A DNA stretch of 6,943 nt from NCBI GenBank assembly GCA_023392205.1, contig JAEVZN010000478.1, positions 1 through 6,943 of the forward strand. Reading direction: 5' to 3'. Each line of letters begins with the position of its first letter. Within the stretch, counting starts at the first letter, position 1. Shown in pieces: positions 1-6,226 of the stretch. Below the pieces are notes generated by a model that was not told where the DNA came from, searched no databases, and worked only from the letters and a program-made list of their open reading frames with translations. Made by a program: the position numbers and the translations under genes. The stretch comes from Pseudomonadota bacterium. Its GTDB lineage: Bacteria; Pseudomonadota; Alphaproteobacteria; Rhizobiales; Xanthobacteraceae.

Positions 1-68
1 GTCTTGCCCTGGACACTGGCAGTGACGCCAGACGGGACAGGAACCGGTTTCTTGCCGACGCGGGACAT
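1..68 (-). CDS. rplF: 50S ribosomal protein L6, N-terminal fragment cut by window edge
   Basis: L6 binds 23S rRNA near the factor-binding site. Only the first 22 codons lie in the window. The minus strand from ATG at 68 reads [19 protein letters not shown] and continues QGK, matching the conserved L6 N-terminus (MSRIGKKPV.IPSGV). The start shares one base with the rpsH stop (TGATG). The position right after rpsH is the expected place for rplF in the spc operon. The rest of the gene lies off the left edge, so its integrity cannot be checked. Confidence 0.93.
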   Translation of the reverse strand, partial: MSRVGKKPVPVPSGVTASVQGK

Positions 69-466
69 CAGAACACCGTACAAAGCACTTCGCCGCCGAC
101 ATTGGCGTCGCGTGCGGAATGGTCCGCCATGACACCCTTCGGGGTCGAAAGGATGGAAATGCCGAGGCCGTTATTGACGCGCGGCAAATTCCGCACAGCC
201 ACATAGACACGGCGGCCCGGCTTGGAGACGCGTGCGATCTCGCGGATCACCGGCGCGCCGTCGAAATATTTCAGCTCGATCTCCAGCTCGTTGCGTCCGT
301 CCTTGTGCTCCACCGTGGAATAACCGCGGATATAGCCTTCGGATTTCAGCACTTCGAGCACGCGCTCGCGAAGCCTGGAGCCGGGCGAGGACACCTTCTG
401 CTTCTGGCGCTCCTGCGCATTGCGGATGCGGGTGATGAGATCGCCGATCGGATCGTTCATGGACAT
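68..466 (-). CDS. rpsH: 30S ribosomal protein S8
   Basis: S8 is a primary binder of 16S rRNA helix 21 in the platform. In E. coli it is also the translational repressor of the spc operon. The 132-residue product starts [18 protein letters not shown], as S8 does. It contains [18 protein letters not shown], and the family signature [18 protein letters not shown] at about 101-118. It ends [12 protein letters not shown] at 466 is supported by the AGGAGG 8 nt upstream; the internal ATG at 460 would remove two residues. The TGA stop (70-68) overlaps the rplF start as TGATG. Whether this S8 also regulates its operon cannot be judged from its sequence. Confidence 0.98.
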   Translation of the reverse strand: MSMNDPIGDLITRIRNAQERQKQKVSSPGSRLRERVLEVLKSEGYIRGYSTVEHKDGRNELEIELKYFDGAPVIREIARVSKPGRRVYVAVRNLPRVNNGLGISILSTPKGVMADHSARDANVGGEVLCTVF

Positions 467-474
467 GCTGCGAC

Positions 475-480
475 CCTCCT
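475..480 (-). promoter_or_regulatory. Strong ribosome binding site of rpsH
   Basis: A perfect AGGAGG lies 8 nt before the rpsH ATG at 466 and shares its first base with the end of the rpsN stop codon. It is the strongest Shine-Dalgarno sequence in the window and supports ATG 466 over the in-frame ATG at 460. Confidence 0.8.
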
Positions 481-785
481 CACCAGCTCGACTTCACGAG
501 GCCCGGAATGAGCCCCTTGTTGCCGAGCTCGCGCAAGGCGATACGCGACATCTTGTGCTTGCGGTAATAGGCGCGTGCGCGGCCCGTCACTTCGCAACGA
601 TTACGGATACGCGTGCGGGAGGAATTGCGCGGCATTTCGGCCAGCTTCAGAGCCGCCGTGAAGCGCTCCTCCATCGGCCGGTCCTTGTCCATCGCAATCT
701 CTTTCAGCCGCGAACGGCGGCCGGCAAAGGACTTCACCATCCGGCGCCGCCGCTTGTTCTTTTCGATCGAACTCTTCTTCGCCAT
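480..785 (-). CDS. rpsN: 30S ribosomal protein S14 (long, zinc-independent form)
   Basis: S14 is in the head of the small subunit, near S3 and S10. The 101-residue product is the long form found in most Proteobacteria. It begins [18 protein letters not shown] and ends with the family signature [27 protein letters not shown] followed by [12 protein letters not shown]. The C-terminal region has a single Cys and lacks the paired CxxC motifs of the short zinc-binding form, so its supply should not depend on zinc. The start is ATG at 785; AGGAGA at 796-791 lies 5 nt upstream, whereas the in-frame TTG at 788 is poorly placed. The TGA stop merges with the rpsH ribosome binding site (TGAGGAGG). Confidence 0.97.
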   Translation of the reverse strand: MAKKSSIEKNKRRRRMVKSFAGRRSRLKEIAMDKDRPMEERFTAALKLAEMPRNSSRTRIRNRCEVTGRARAYYRKHKMSRIALRELGNKGLIPGLVKSSW

Positions 786-809
786 CAAAGTCTCCTGACT
801 ATCCGCGTT

Positions 810-827
810 TGAGAGGACTAGCTCTCA
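810..827 (-). other. Perfect 6-bp inverted repeat after rplE
   Basis: On the minus strand TGAGAG-CTAGTC-CTCTCA forms a perfect 6-bp stem with a 6-nt loop. Its first three bases are the rplE stop codon, and it occupies half of the 39-nt rplE-rpsN gap (824-786). The following bases (AACGCGG) contain no T-run and the stem is not GC-rich, so it is not a standard terminator. It could slow RNA decay or affect coupling, or be chance; there is no direct evidence of function. Confidence 0.4.
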
Positions 828-1424
828 CTGCCGGAAGGGGAAGTTGAATGCCGCAAGCAGCGCGCGTGCCTCTTCGTCGGTGCGCGCCGTCGTGCAGATC
901 GTGATGTCCATTCCCCAGACATCGGTCGCCTTGTCGTAATCGATCTCGGGGAAAATGATGTGCTCTTTCAGGCCGAGCGAATAATTGCCACGGCCGTCGA
1001 AGCTCTTCGGATTGAGGCCGCGGAAATCCCGCACCCGCGGCAACGCGATATTCACAAGCCGGTCGATGAAGTCGTACATGCGCGCCTTGCGGAGCGTCAC
1101 CTTGGTTCCGATCGCCTGGCCGTCGCGCAGCTTGAAGGTCGCGATCGACTTGCGCGAGCGGGTGATGACGGCTTTCTGGCCGGCAATCAGGCTCAGGTCG
1201 TTGGACGCGTTCTCGACCTTCTTGCGATCGCTCACGCCCTCGCCGATGCCCATATTGAGCACGACCTTGGTGATGACCGGCACCTGCATCGGGTTCTTGT
1301 ACCCGAAATCGGTGGTCAGCTTGCCACGAATGACCTCGTCGAACTGGGTGCGCAGACGCGGCACGTAACCGGCACCGCTCTTGCCGCCCTTGTTCTCAGC
1401 CTGGTTCTTTTGCGTGTCAGCCAT
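825..1424 (-). CDS. rplE: 50S ribosomal protein L5
   Basis: L5 binds 5S rRNA together with L18 and contacts P-site tRNA from the central protuberance. The chosen start, ATG at 1424, gives 199 residues beginning [22 protein letters not shown] at 1438-1434 lies 9 nt upstream. The recognisable core starts near residue 20 ([13 protein letters not shown]) and includes [18 protein letters not shown] and the signature [17 protein letters not shown]. It also includes [22 protein letters not shown] and the C-terminal [19 protein letters not shown]. coli L5 has 179 residues, so there is a polar N-terminal extension of about 20 residues. Longer in-frame starts upstream (to 1472) would lie wholly inside rplX and are unlikely. 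The stop opens a small hairpin described separately. Confidence 0.96.
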   Translation of the reverse strand: MADTQKNQAENKGGKSGAGYVPRLRTQFDEVIRGKLTTDFGYKNPMQVPVITKVVLNMGIGEGVSDRKKVENASNDLSLIAGQKAVITRSRKSIATFKLRDGQAIGTKVTLRKARMYDFIDRLVNIALPRVRDFRGLNPKSFDGRGNYSLGLKEHIIFPEIDYDKATDVWGMDITICTTARTDEEARALLAAFNFPFRQ

Positions 1425-1734
1425 CGATACGTTCTCCCGAACGCCGCGCAATGCGCACCTTGCGCCCGTCATCCAAAATCTTGAACCCGACCCGGCTCGG
1501 CTTGCCGTCCTTGGGATCGGCCAGCGCGATATTCGACAGGTGGATCGACGCCTCTTTCGAGATGATCCCGCCTTCGGCCTGCGCGGTCTGGCGCTGGTGG
1601 CGCTTCACCATGTTGACGCCACGCACCAGAGCGCGGCTCTGGGACGGACGCACCTCGATGACCTCGCCGGTGCGGCCCTTGTCGCGACCGGCCAGCACGA
1701 TGACCTTGTCGCCTTTACGGATCTTGGCCGCCAT
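1417..1734 (-). CDS. rplX: 50S ribosomal protein L24
   Basis: L24 is an assembly-initiator protein that binds near the 5' end of 23S rRNA. The 105-residue product starts [20 protein letters not shown]; this is the KOW motif, covering about residues 3-31. [31 protein letters not shown] follows, which is typical of alphaproteobacterial L24. The start is ATG at 1734, sharing one base with the rplN stop (TGATG). GGAG at 1746-1743, inside rplN, lies 8 nt upstream. The same frame is open further upstream across rplN, but that translation is unlike any L24 and is only an out-of-frame reading of rplN. The end overlaps rplE by 8 nt. Confidence 0.97.
   Translation of the reverse strand: MAAKIRKGDKVIVLAGRDKGRTGEVIEVRPSQSRALVRGVNMVKRHQRQTAQAEGGIISKEASIHLSNIALADPKDGKPSRVGFKILDDGRKVRIARRSGERIDG
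1434..1438 (-). promoter_or_regulatory. Ribosome binding site of rplE, inside rplX
   Basis: GGGAG lies 9 nt before the ATG at 1424 and is embedded in the last codons of rplX. It decides the rplE start over the longer in-frame alternatives and shows that the 8-nt rplX/rplE overlap is served by a separate initiation signal. Confidence 0.7.
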
Positions 1735-2102
1735 CACAGCAGCTCCGGGGCGAGCGAAATGATCTTCATATGGTTCTTGGCGCGCAATTCGCGCGGCACC
1801 GGCCCGAAAATACGGGTCCCGACCGGTTCCTGCTGATTGTTGATCAGCACGGCTGCATTGCGGTCGAAGCGGATCACCGAACCGTCGGACCGCTTGATGT
1901 CCTTGGAAATGCGCACGACGACCGCCTTCATGACGTCGCCTTTCTTCACGCGGCCGCGCGGGATCGCCTCCTTCACCGACACGACGATGACGTCGCCGAT
2001 CGTGGCGTATTTCCGCTTCGAACCGCCCAGAACCTTGATGCACATGACGCGGCGCGCGCCGGAATTATCGGCAACGTCCAGGTTGGTTTGCATCTGAATC
2101 AT
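1734..2102 (-). CDS. rplN: 50S ribosomal protein L14
   Basis: L14 lies at the subunit interface, forms bridge B8 with 16S rRNA and is the docking site for the silencing factor RsfS. The product is 122 residues, the same as most bacteria. It begins [28 protein letters not shown]. It carries the family signature from [15 protein letters not shown] through [11 protein letters not shown], and ends [24 protein letters not shown]. It is the first spc gene. The only ribosome binding candidate is AAGGA, 11 nt upstream, which is a rather long spacing and lies in the loop of the inverted repeat in the preceding gap. The TGA stop overlaps the rplX start by one base. Confidence 0.98.
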   Translation of the reverse strand: MIQMQTNLDVADNSGARRVMCIKVLGGSKRKYATIGDVIVVSVKEAIPRGRVKKGDVMKAVVVRISKDIKRSDGSVIRFDRNAAVLINNQQEPVGTRIFGPVPRELRAKNHMKIISLAPELL

Positions 2103-2143
2103 AGGGCACCCAATCCTTCATTGGCTGAGGAGCGCGCGAACGC
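2103..2143 (-). other. rpsQ-rplN gap (S10/spc boundary) with small inverted repeat
   Basis: This 41-nt gap is the longest in the window and lies where E. coli has a break between the S10 and spc operons. On the minus strand it contains CCAAT-GAAGG-ATTGG (2124-2110), a perfect 5-bp inverted repeat with a 5-nt loop. The purine-rich loop overlaps the best ribosome binding candidate for rplN (AAGGA, 11 nt before the ATG). No T-run follows, so it is not an intrinsic terminator, and I see no convincing -35/-10 pair. The repeat is short enough to have arisen by chance. Confidence 0.4.
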
Positions 2144-2395
2144 TCACAGCACCTTTTTCTTTTTCTCGCCCTGGATGACCGTCCAGCGCTTCAGCTTGGA
2201 AATCGGCTTGTGTTCCTCGATCCACACCATGTCGCCGACACCGTATTCGTTGGTCTCGTCATGGGCGTGGAACTTGGTCGTGCGCCTGATGGTTTTCTTC
2301 AGCACCGGATGCGTGAAGCGGCGCTCGACGCTCACCACCACGGTCTTGTCCTGCTTGTCGCTGACCACGAGGCCATGCAGTTGACGCTTCGGCAT
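2144..2395 (-). CDS. rpsQ: 30S ribosomal protein S17
   Basis: S17 is a primary 16S rRNA binder with an OB fold, located in the body of the small subunit. The 83-residue product (E. coli 84) starts [21 protein letters not shown] and has [23 protein letters not shown] in the middle. It then has the family motif [18 protein letters not shown] and a short lysine-rich tail. AAGGGG, partly formed by the rpmC stop codon (TAAGGGG), lies 6 nt before the ATG in the 10-nt gap. In E. coli this is the last gene of the S10 operon; here only 41 nt separate it from rplN, with no intrinsic terminator visible. Confidence 0.97.
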   Translation of the reverse strand: MPKRQLHGLVVSDKQDKTVVVSVERRFTHPVLKKTIRRTTKFHAHDETNEYGVGDMVWIEEHKPISKLKRWTVIQGEKKKKVL

Positions 2396-2405
2396 GTTGG
2401 GCCCC

Positions 2406-2597
2406 TTACTTGGCTTTCTTCTGACGCGCGATCGTCTTCACGCGCGCGATATCGCGGCGCACCTGACGAACACGCGAGGTGTTTTCGAGCTGGCCGGTCG
2501 CCCGCTGAAAGCGCAGGTTGAACTGCTCCTTCTTAAGCTTGAGGACCTCGTCGTCCATCTGGTCGACGGACATCGTGCGGATATCGGCGGTCTTCAT
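2406..2597 (-). CDS. rpmC: 50S ribosomal protein L29
   Basis: L29 is a small two-helix protein near the tunnel exit, next to L23. The chosen start gives 63 residues, beginning [19 protein letters not shown]. The family signature [20 protein letters not shown] and the basic helix [14 protein letters not shown] follow. Three in-frame starts are possible: GTG at 2606, ATG at 2603 (overlapping the rplP stop as TGATG) and ATG at 2597. I prefer 2597 because GGAG at 2609-2606 lies 8 nt upstream and the product then aligns end to end with E. coli L29 (MKAKELR...). ATG 2603 would add only Met-Pro and could work by coupled reinitiation. The identity is not in doubt; only the first two or three residues are. 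Confidence 0.95.
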   Translation of the reverse strand: MKTADIRTMSVDQMDDEVLKLKKEQFNLRFQRATGQLENTSRVRQVRRDIARVKTIARQKKAK

Positions 2598-2602
2598 CGG
2601 CA

Positions 2603-3016
2603 TCACTCCGCAATGCGCGCGATGAAGCGCGTCTTGATCGGCAGCTTGGCGGCAGCCAGGGTCAGCGCCTCCTTGGCGATATCGACCGGCACGCCGTCGA
2701 TCTCGAACAGCACGCGGCCGGGCTTCACGCGGACAACCCAGAATTCCGGGCTGCCCTTGCCCTTGCCCATGCGCACTTCGAGCGGCTTCTTGGACACCGG
2801 CACATCCGGGAAAATCCGGATCCAGACGCGGCCGGCACGCTTCATGTGACGGGTCAGCGCGCGGCGAGCCGCCTCGATCTGGCGCGCCGTTACGCGCTCC
2901 GGCTCCATCGCCTTCAGGCCGAACTGGCCGAAATCGAGCGCCGTTCCCGACGAGGCGACGCCGTGAATGCGTCCCTTGTGGGCCTTGCGGAATTTGGTGC
3001 GCTTGGGTTGCAGCAT
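2603..3016 (-). CDS. rplP: 50S ribosomal protein L16
   Basis: L16 organises the A-site and P-site tRNA region of the large subunit and is a late assembly protein. The product is 137 residues (E. coli 136). It begins [16 protein letters not shown]. The core contains [15 protein letters not shown] [19 protein letters not shown] and [16 protein letters not shown]. It then has VRMGKGKG at 81-88, where Arg82 corresponds to E. coli Arg81, the residue hydroxylated by the oxygenase YcfD/RoxA. Whether this organism has that enzyme cannot be told from the window. The tail [14 protein letters not shown] is typical. The ribosome binding site is weak (AAGAGTAAG in the 23-nt gap), which may mean partial coupling to rpsC. 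The stop is TGA at 2605-2603, directly before rpmC. Confidence 0.98.
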   Translation of the reverse strand: MLQPKRTKFRKAHKGRIHGVASSGTALDFGQFGLKAMEPERVTARQIEAARRALTRHMKRAGRVWIRIFPDVPVSKKPLEVRMGKGKGSPEFWVVRVKPGRVLFEIDGVPVDIAKEALTLAAAKLPIKTRFIARIAE

Positions 3017-3039
3017 TGGACTTACTCTTTATGCGCGGG

Positions 3040-3744
3040 TCAGGCCGCGGTCGTTTCGCGGCGCGGACGGCCGGAATCGCCCTCGTTCATCTTCTTATCC
3101 TGCGCCATGGCGTCGTGCTCGAGGATCTCACCCTTGAAGATCCAGACCTTGACGCCGCAGGTGCCGTAAGTGGTGAACGCGGTGGCCACACCGTAATCGA
3201 CGTCGGCGCGCAGCGTATGCAGCGGCACCCGGCCCTCGCGATACCATTCAAGGCGTGCGATTTCGGCACCGCCGAGGCGGCCCGAACAATTGATGCGGAT
3301 GCCTTCGGCACCCAGACGCATGGCGGTCTGCACCGCGCGCTTCATGGCGCGGCGGAAGGCCACGCGGCGCTCGAGCTGCTGGGCGATCGACTCGGCCACC
3401 AGTTGCGCATCGAGTTCCGGCTTGCGGATCTCGACGATGTTGATGACCACGTCGGAGTCGGTCAGCTTGGCCACGGACTTGCGCAGCTTCTCGATGTCCG
3501 AGCCCTTTTTGCCGATCACCACACCGGGACGTGCCGAATAGATCGTCACCCGGCACTTCTTGTGCGGACGTTCGATCACGATCTTGGACACGGCCGCCTG
3601 CTTGAGCAGCTTCATCAGCTCCTCGCGGATCTTCATGTCCTCGTGCAGCAGCGTGCCGAGCTCATTATTGCCGGCATACCAGCGCGAGTCCCAGGTCCGG
3701 TTGATGCCGAGCCTGAACCCGATCGGATTGATCTTCTGACCCAT
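3040..3744 (-). CDS. rpsC: 30S ribosomal protein S3
   Basis: S3 is in the head of the small subunit at the mRNA entry tunnel and contributes to the ribosome's mRNA helicase activity. The 234-residue product matches the family length. It starts [14 protein letters not shown] type II KH domain has its GxxG loop in [13 protein letters not shown] (75-87). [14 protein letters not shown] (126-139) keeps Arg131, Arg132 and Lys135, the residues assigned to helicase function in E. coli. The C-terminal domain has [18 protein letters not shown] and [17 protein letters not shown]. The tail is charged and variable ([15 protein letters not shown]...), of a kind I associate with Hyphomicrobiales. AAGGAG at 3758-3753 overlaps the rplV stop codon and is well placed for the ATG. 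A 23-nt gap follows. Confidence 0.98.
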   Translation of the reverse strand: MGQKINPIGFRLGINRTWDSRWYAGNNELGTLLHEDMKIREELMKLLKQAAVSKIVIERPHKKCRVTIYSARPGVVIGKKGSDIEKLRKSVAKLTDSDVVINIVEIRKPELDAQLVAESIAQQLERRVAFRRAMKRAVQTAMRLGAEGIRINCSGRLGGAEIARLEWYREGRVPLHTLRADVDYGVATAFTTYGTCGVKVWIFKGEILEHDAMAQDKKMNEGDSGRPRRETTAA

Positions 3745-3756
3745 CCCAAATTCTCC

Positions 3757-4140
3757 TTACGCCGCCTGAGCCTCGACCTGACGAACGATGATCGTCAGAT
3801 GAGAGAACGGCTTCAAAATCCGACCCGAACGCCCACGCCCGCGCGGCGTCCAGCGCTTCATCACCATCGCCTTGCCGACATGCGCCTCGGCGACGATCAG
3901 GTCGTCGACATCGAGGTCATGGTTGTTTTCGGCATTGGCGATGGCCGATTCCAGACACTTCTTCACGTCCACCGAAATGCGCTTGCGTGAGAATTGCAGA
4001 TCGGCAAGCGCGGTCGCGACTTTCTTGCCGCGAATGAGCTGCGCGACCAGATTCAGTTTCTGCGGCGAGACCCGGATGTTGCGGGTGATCGCCTTGGCCT
4101 CGTTTTCGGGGAGCGTACGCTCGCGCGCTGGTTTGCCCAT
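3757..4140 (-). CDS. rplV: 50S ribosomal protein L22
   Basis: L22 contacts all domains of 23S rRNA, and its long beta-hairpin lines the exit tunnel opposite L4. The product is 127 residues, about 17 longer than E. coli L22. The extra length is mainly an N-terminal extension ([17 protein letters not shown]) before the core start [21 protein letters not shown]. The helix motif [16 protein letters not shown] is present near 62-76. The hairpin around 88-112 reads [18 protein letters not shown]; its MKR matches the MKR whose deletion gives erythromycin resistance in E. coli, so this allele looks sensitive-type. The ribosome binding site is a weak purine run (GAGAGAG) in the 16-nt gap after rpsS. 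As I recall, the N-terminal extension is common in Hyphomicrobiales. Confidence 0.97.
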   Translation of the reverse strand: MGKPARERTLPENEAKAITRNIRVSPQKLNLVAQLIRGKKVATALADLQFSRKRISVDVKKCLESAIANAENNHDLDVDDLIVAEAHVGKAMVMKRWTPRGRGRSGRILKPFSHLTIIVRQVEAQAA

Positions 4141-4156
4141 GTTCGATCTCTCTCAA

Positions 4157-4435
4157 CTAGCCGCGCTTGGCTTTACGGTCGGACGAATGACCGTGGAAGG
4201 TCCGGCTCGGCGAGAACTCGCCGAACTTGTGACCGACCATTTCTTCCGACACCTGCACCGGCACATGTTTCTGGCCGTTATAGACACCGAAGGTCAGGCC
4301 CACGAATTGCGGCAGGATCGTCGAACGCCGGCTCCAGATCTTGATGACCTCGTGCCGTCCCGACGAACGCGTCTTGTCTGCCTTCTTCAGCAGATAGCCG
4401 TCGACAAATGGACCCTTCCAGACCGAACGCGCCAT
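4157..4435 (-). CDS. rpsS: 30S ribosomal protein S19
   Basis: S19 lies in the head of the small subunit, forms a complex with S13 and contributes to intersubunit contacts near the A site. The product is 92 residues, the same as in E. coli. It starts [18 protein letters not shown] and contains [24 protein letters not shown]. It ends with the family signature region [17 protein letters not shown] and a basic tail. The ATG lies 12 nt after the rplB stop, with AGGGA about 8 nt upstream. The TAG stop is followed by a 16-nt gap before rplV. Nothing unusual is visible. Confidence 0.98.
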   Translation of the reverse strand: MARSVWKGPFVDGYLLKKADKTRSSGRHEVIKIWSRRSTILPQFVGLTFGVYNGQKHVPVQVSEEMVGHKFGEFSPSRTFHGHSSDRKAKRG

Positions 4436-4447
4436 GACGATCGTCCC

Positions 4448-5287
4448 TTACTTCTTCTTCTTTCGAGCGTGACGGCTCGAAATGATAAATTTCGTGGTGG
4501 ACTTGTTGGAGCGGGTCTGCTTGCCCTTGGGGGGGAAGCCCCAGGGCGACACCGGATGCCGGCCGCCCGAAGTGCGGCCTTCGCCGCCGCCATGCGGGTG
4601 ATCGACAGGGTTCATGGTGACGCCGCGATTGTGCGGACGGCGGCCGAGCCAACGGGTACGGCCGGCCTTGCCGATCGAGATGTTCATGTGGTCGGGATTG
4701 GAGACGGCCCCGATCGTGGCCATGCAGCGGCCATGGATCAGACGCTGCTCGCCCGAATTCAGGCGCACGATCACGTAATCGCCGTCGCGGCCCACGATCT
4801 GTGCATAGGACCCAGCCGAGCGCGCAATCTGTCCGCCCTTCCCGATCTTCATCTCGATATTGTGGACGATGGTGCCGACCGGGATATTTCCCGCCGGCAT
4901 CGCGTTGCCCGGCTTCACGTCGGCATGCTCACCGGAGATGACCACGTCACCGACGGCAAGACGCTGCGGCGCCAGGATATAGGCGAGCTCGCCATCCTCG
5001 TATTTCAGAAGCGCGATGAAGGCCGTGCGGTTGGGATCGTATTCCAGCCGCTCGACCGTCGCCGACACGTCCGCCTTGCGACGCTTGAAATCGATGATGC
5101 GATAGGCCTGCTTATGACCGCCGCCGCGGAACCGCGTCGTGATGCGGCCGTTATTGTTGCGGCCGCCGGTCGAATGCTTGCCTTCCGTCAGCGTCTTGAC
5201 CGGCGCGCCCTTGAAAAGGCCCGAACGATCGACCAGCACCAACTGGCGCTGGCTCGGCGTTGTCGGCTTGTATTTTTTCAGTGCCAT
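4448..5287 (-). CDS. rplB: 50S ribosomal protein L2
   Basis: L2 is among the most conserved large-subunit proteins. It is needed for subunit association and for peptidyl transferase activity. The product is 279 residues, close to the E. coli length of 273. Landmarks in order: [15 protein letters not shown] at the start, [20 protein letters not shown] near 38-57, the OB-fold and SH3-like core ([23 protein letters not shown]), then [13 protein letters not shown] at 225-237. His230 corresponds to the conserved His229 (mature numbering) of E. coli L2. The tail is strongly basic ([10 protein letters not shown]). AAGGA lies 7 nt upstream of the ATG. One local oddity is a run of seven G at 4529-4535 (plus strand), encoding FPPKG; the frame continues correctly through it. 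The TAA stop is 12 nt from rpsS. Confidence 0.98.
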   Translation of the reverse strand: MALKKYKPTTPSQRQLVLVDRSGLFKGAPVKTLTEGKHSTGGRNNNGRITTRFRGGGHKQAYRIIDFKRRKADVSATVERLEYDPNRTAFIALLKYEDGELAYILAPQRLAVGDVVISGEHADVKPGNAMPAGNIPVGTIVHNIEMKIGKGGQIARSAGSYAQIVGRDGDYVIVRLNSGEQRLIHGRCMATIGAVSNPDHMNISIGKAGRTRWLGRRPHNRGVTMNPVDHPHGGGEGRTSGGRHPVSPWGFPPKGKQTRSNKSTTKFIISSRHARKKKK

Positions 5288-5309
5288 GACTCGTTCCTTG
5301 CCGCGCTCG

Positions 5310-5609
5310 TCAGAGGCCCGTGGTCACGTCGATGCGGTGACCTTCCTCGAGAGTCACGATCGCGCGCTTGGTATCGGACTGCTTGCCGATCGTCTGCTTG
5401 AAAGCCTTGATCTTGCCCTTGCGGACAAGCGTGTTGACCGACTTCACCTTCACGTCGAACAGCTTCTCAACCGCATCCTTGATCTGCGGCTTGGTTGCAT
5501 TGTTGCGAACCTTGAATACAACCTTGTTGTATTCGGAAGCGGCGGTCGACTTTTCGGTGATTACCGGCTGGACAATCACGTCGTAATGGCGCGGATCCTT
5601 GGTGCTCAT
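5310..5609 (-). CDS. rplW: 50S ribosomal protein L23
   Basis: L23 sits at the exit of the peptide tunnel, where it docks trigger factor and SRP, and it binds domain III of 23S rRNA. The 99-residue product has the usual length. It opens [15 protein letters not shown], the family's N-terminal motif, followed by [20 protein letters not shown] and a central basic stretch ([22 protein letters not shown]). The end, [11 protein letters not shown], is typical of L23. The ATG at 5609 overlaps the rplD stop codon as ATGA. A GGAGG at 5624-5620, inside the end of rplD, lies 10 nt upstream, so the gene has its own ribosome binding site as well as coupling. A 22-nt gap follows before rplB. Confidence 0.97.
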   Translation of the reverse strand: MSTKDPRHYDVIVQPVITEKSTAASEYNKVVFKVRNNATKPQIKDAVEKLFDVKVKSVNTLVRKGKIKAFKQTIGKQSDTKRAIVTLEEGHRIDVTTGL

Positions 5610-6226
5610 GTGAAGCGCGCCTCCAGCGCATCCAGCGCCGCCCTGGTCAGCACAAGCTTCCCGTGGCGAAGAATGTCGTACACGTTGATCCCCTGCACCG
5701 GCAGCACATCCACATGCGGGATGTTGCGCGCGGCGTTGCGGAAATTGGTATCGATCTCCGACCCGTCGATGATCAGGGCGTTGACGATATCGAGCTTCGT
5801 GAAACGCTCGGTGAGCGCCTTGGTCTTCGGCTCGTCCATGCTGGCCTTGTCGAGCACGACGATGCCGCCGTCCTTCGCCTTGGCCGAAAGCGCATGACGC
5901 AGAGCCAGCGCCCGCACCTTCTTCGGCAAGCCGATCTCGTGACTGCGCACGACCGGACCGAACGACCGGCCACCGCCGCGGAACAGATTAGCGCGATGCG
6001 AACCGTGACGCGCGCCGCCGGTACCCTTCTGCGCGGCAATCTTCTTGCCGGTGCGGGCGATTTCGCCGCGATTCTTCACCTTGTGCGTACCGGCGCGCCG
6101 CTTGGCGAGCTGCCACACGATGCAGCGATGAATAAGGTCCGCACGCGGCTCAAGGCCAAAAATGTCCTTGTTCAGCGTGACGTCGCCGGCTTCGCTGCCG
6201 TCCAGCGAGAGCATCTTGAGTTGCAT
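5606..6226 (-). CDS. rplD: 50S ribosomal protein L4
   Basis: L4 binds domain I of 23S rRNA early in assembly, and its extended loop lines the polypeptide exit tunnel. In E. coli it also represses its own S10 operon. The predicted 206 residues begin [10 protein letters not shown], as L4 proteins usually do. The tunnel loop around residues 60-90 contains [12 protein letters not shown] and [16 protein letters not shown] (66-70) matches the E. coli site where K63 changes give macrolide resistance, and it looks wild type. The C-terminal part ([26 protein letters not shown]) is also typical. An upstream in-frame GTG at 6229 is possible, but ATG at 6226 fits better: GAGGG at 6237-6233 lies 6 nt upstream. 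The start overlaps the rplC stop by one base (TGATG), and the gene's own stop overlaps rplW by four bases (ATGA), suggesting coupled translation. Confidence 0.97.
   Translation of the reverse strand: MQLKMLSLDGSEAGDVTLNKDIFGLEPRADLIHRCIVWQLAKRRAGTHKVKNRGEIARTGKKIAAQKGTGGARHGSHRANLFRGGGRSFGPVVRSHEIGLPKKVRALALRHALSAKAKDGGIVVLDKASMDEPKTKALTERFTKLDIVNALIIDGSEIDTNFRNAARNIPHVDVLPVQGINVYDILRHGKLVLTRAALDALEARFT

Noticed and set aside
810..827. The hairpin after rplE as a rho-independent terminator
   Set aside because: The stem is short and not GC-rich, no T-run follows, and the essential genes rpsN, rpsH and rplF lie directly downstream.
1735..2043. Upstream extension of the rplX frame across rplN
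   Set aside because: This part is an out-of-frame reading of rplN. L24 clearly begins at [10 protein letters not shown] with its own ribosome binding site.
3016..3990. A 324-codon plus-strand open frame opposite rpsC and rplV
   Set aside because: This is an antisense shadow of conserved genes; the composition (many His, Asp, Leu, Ala) reflects reverse-complemented Lys/Arg/Val codons, and no domain or ribosome binding site is apparent.
3872..5401. A 509-codon plus-strand open frame opposite rplV, rpsS and rplB
   Set aside because: It lies wholly antisense to three intact, highly conserved genes. Its translation is Arg/Ala/His-rich with no recognisable domain, as expected from the mirror frame of GC-rich codons.
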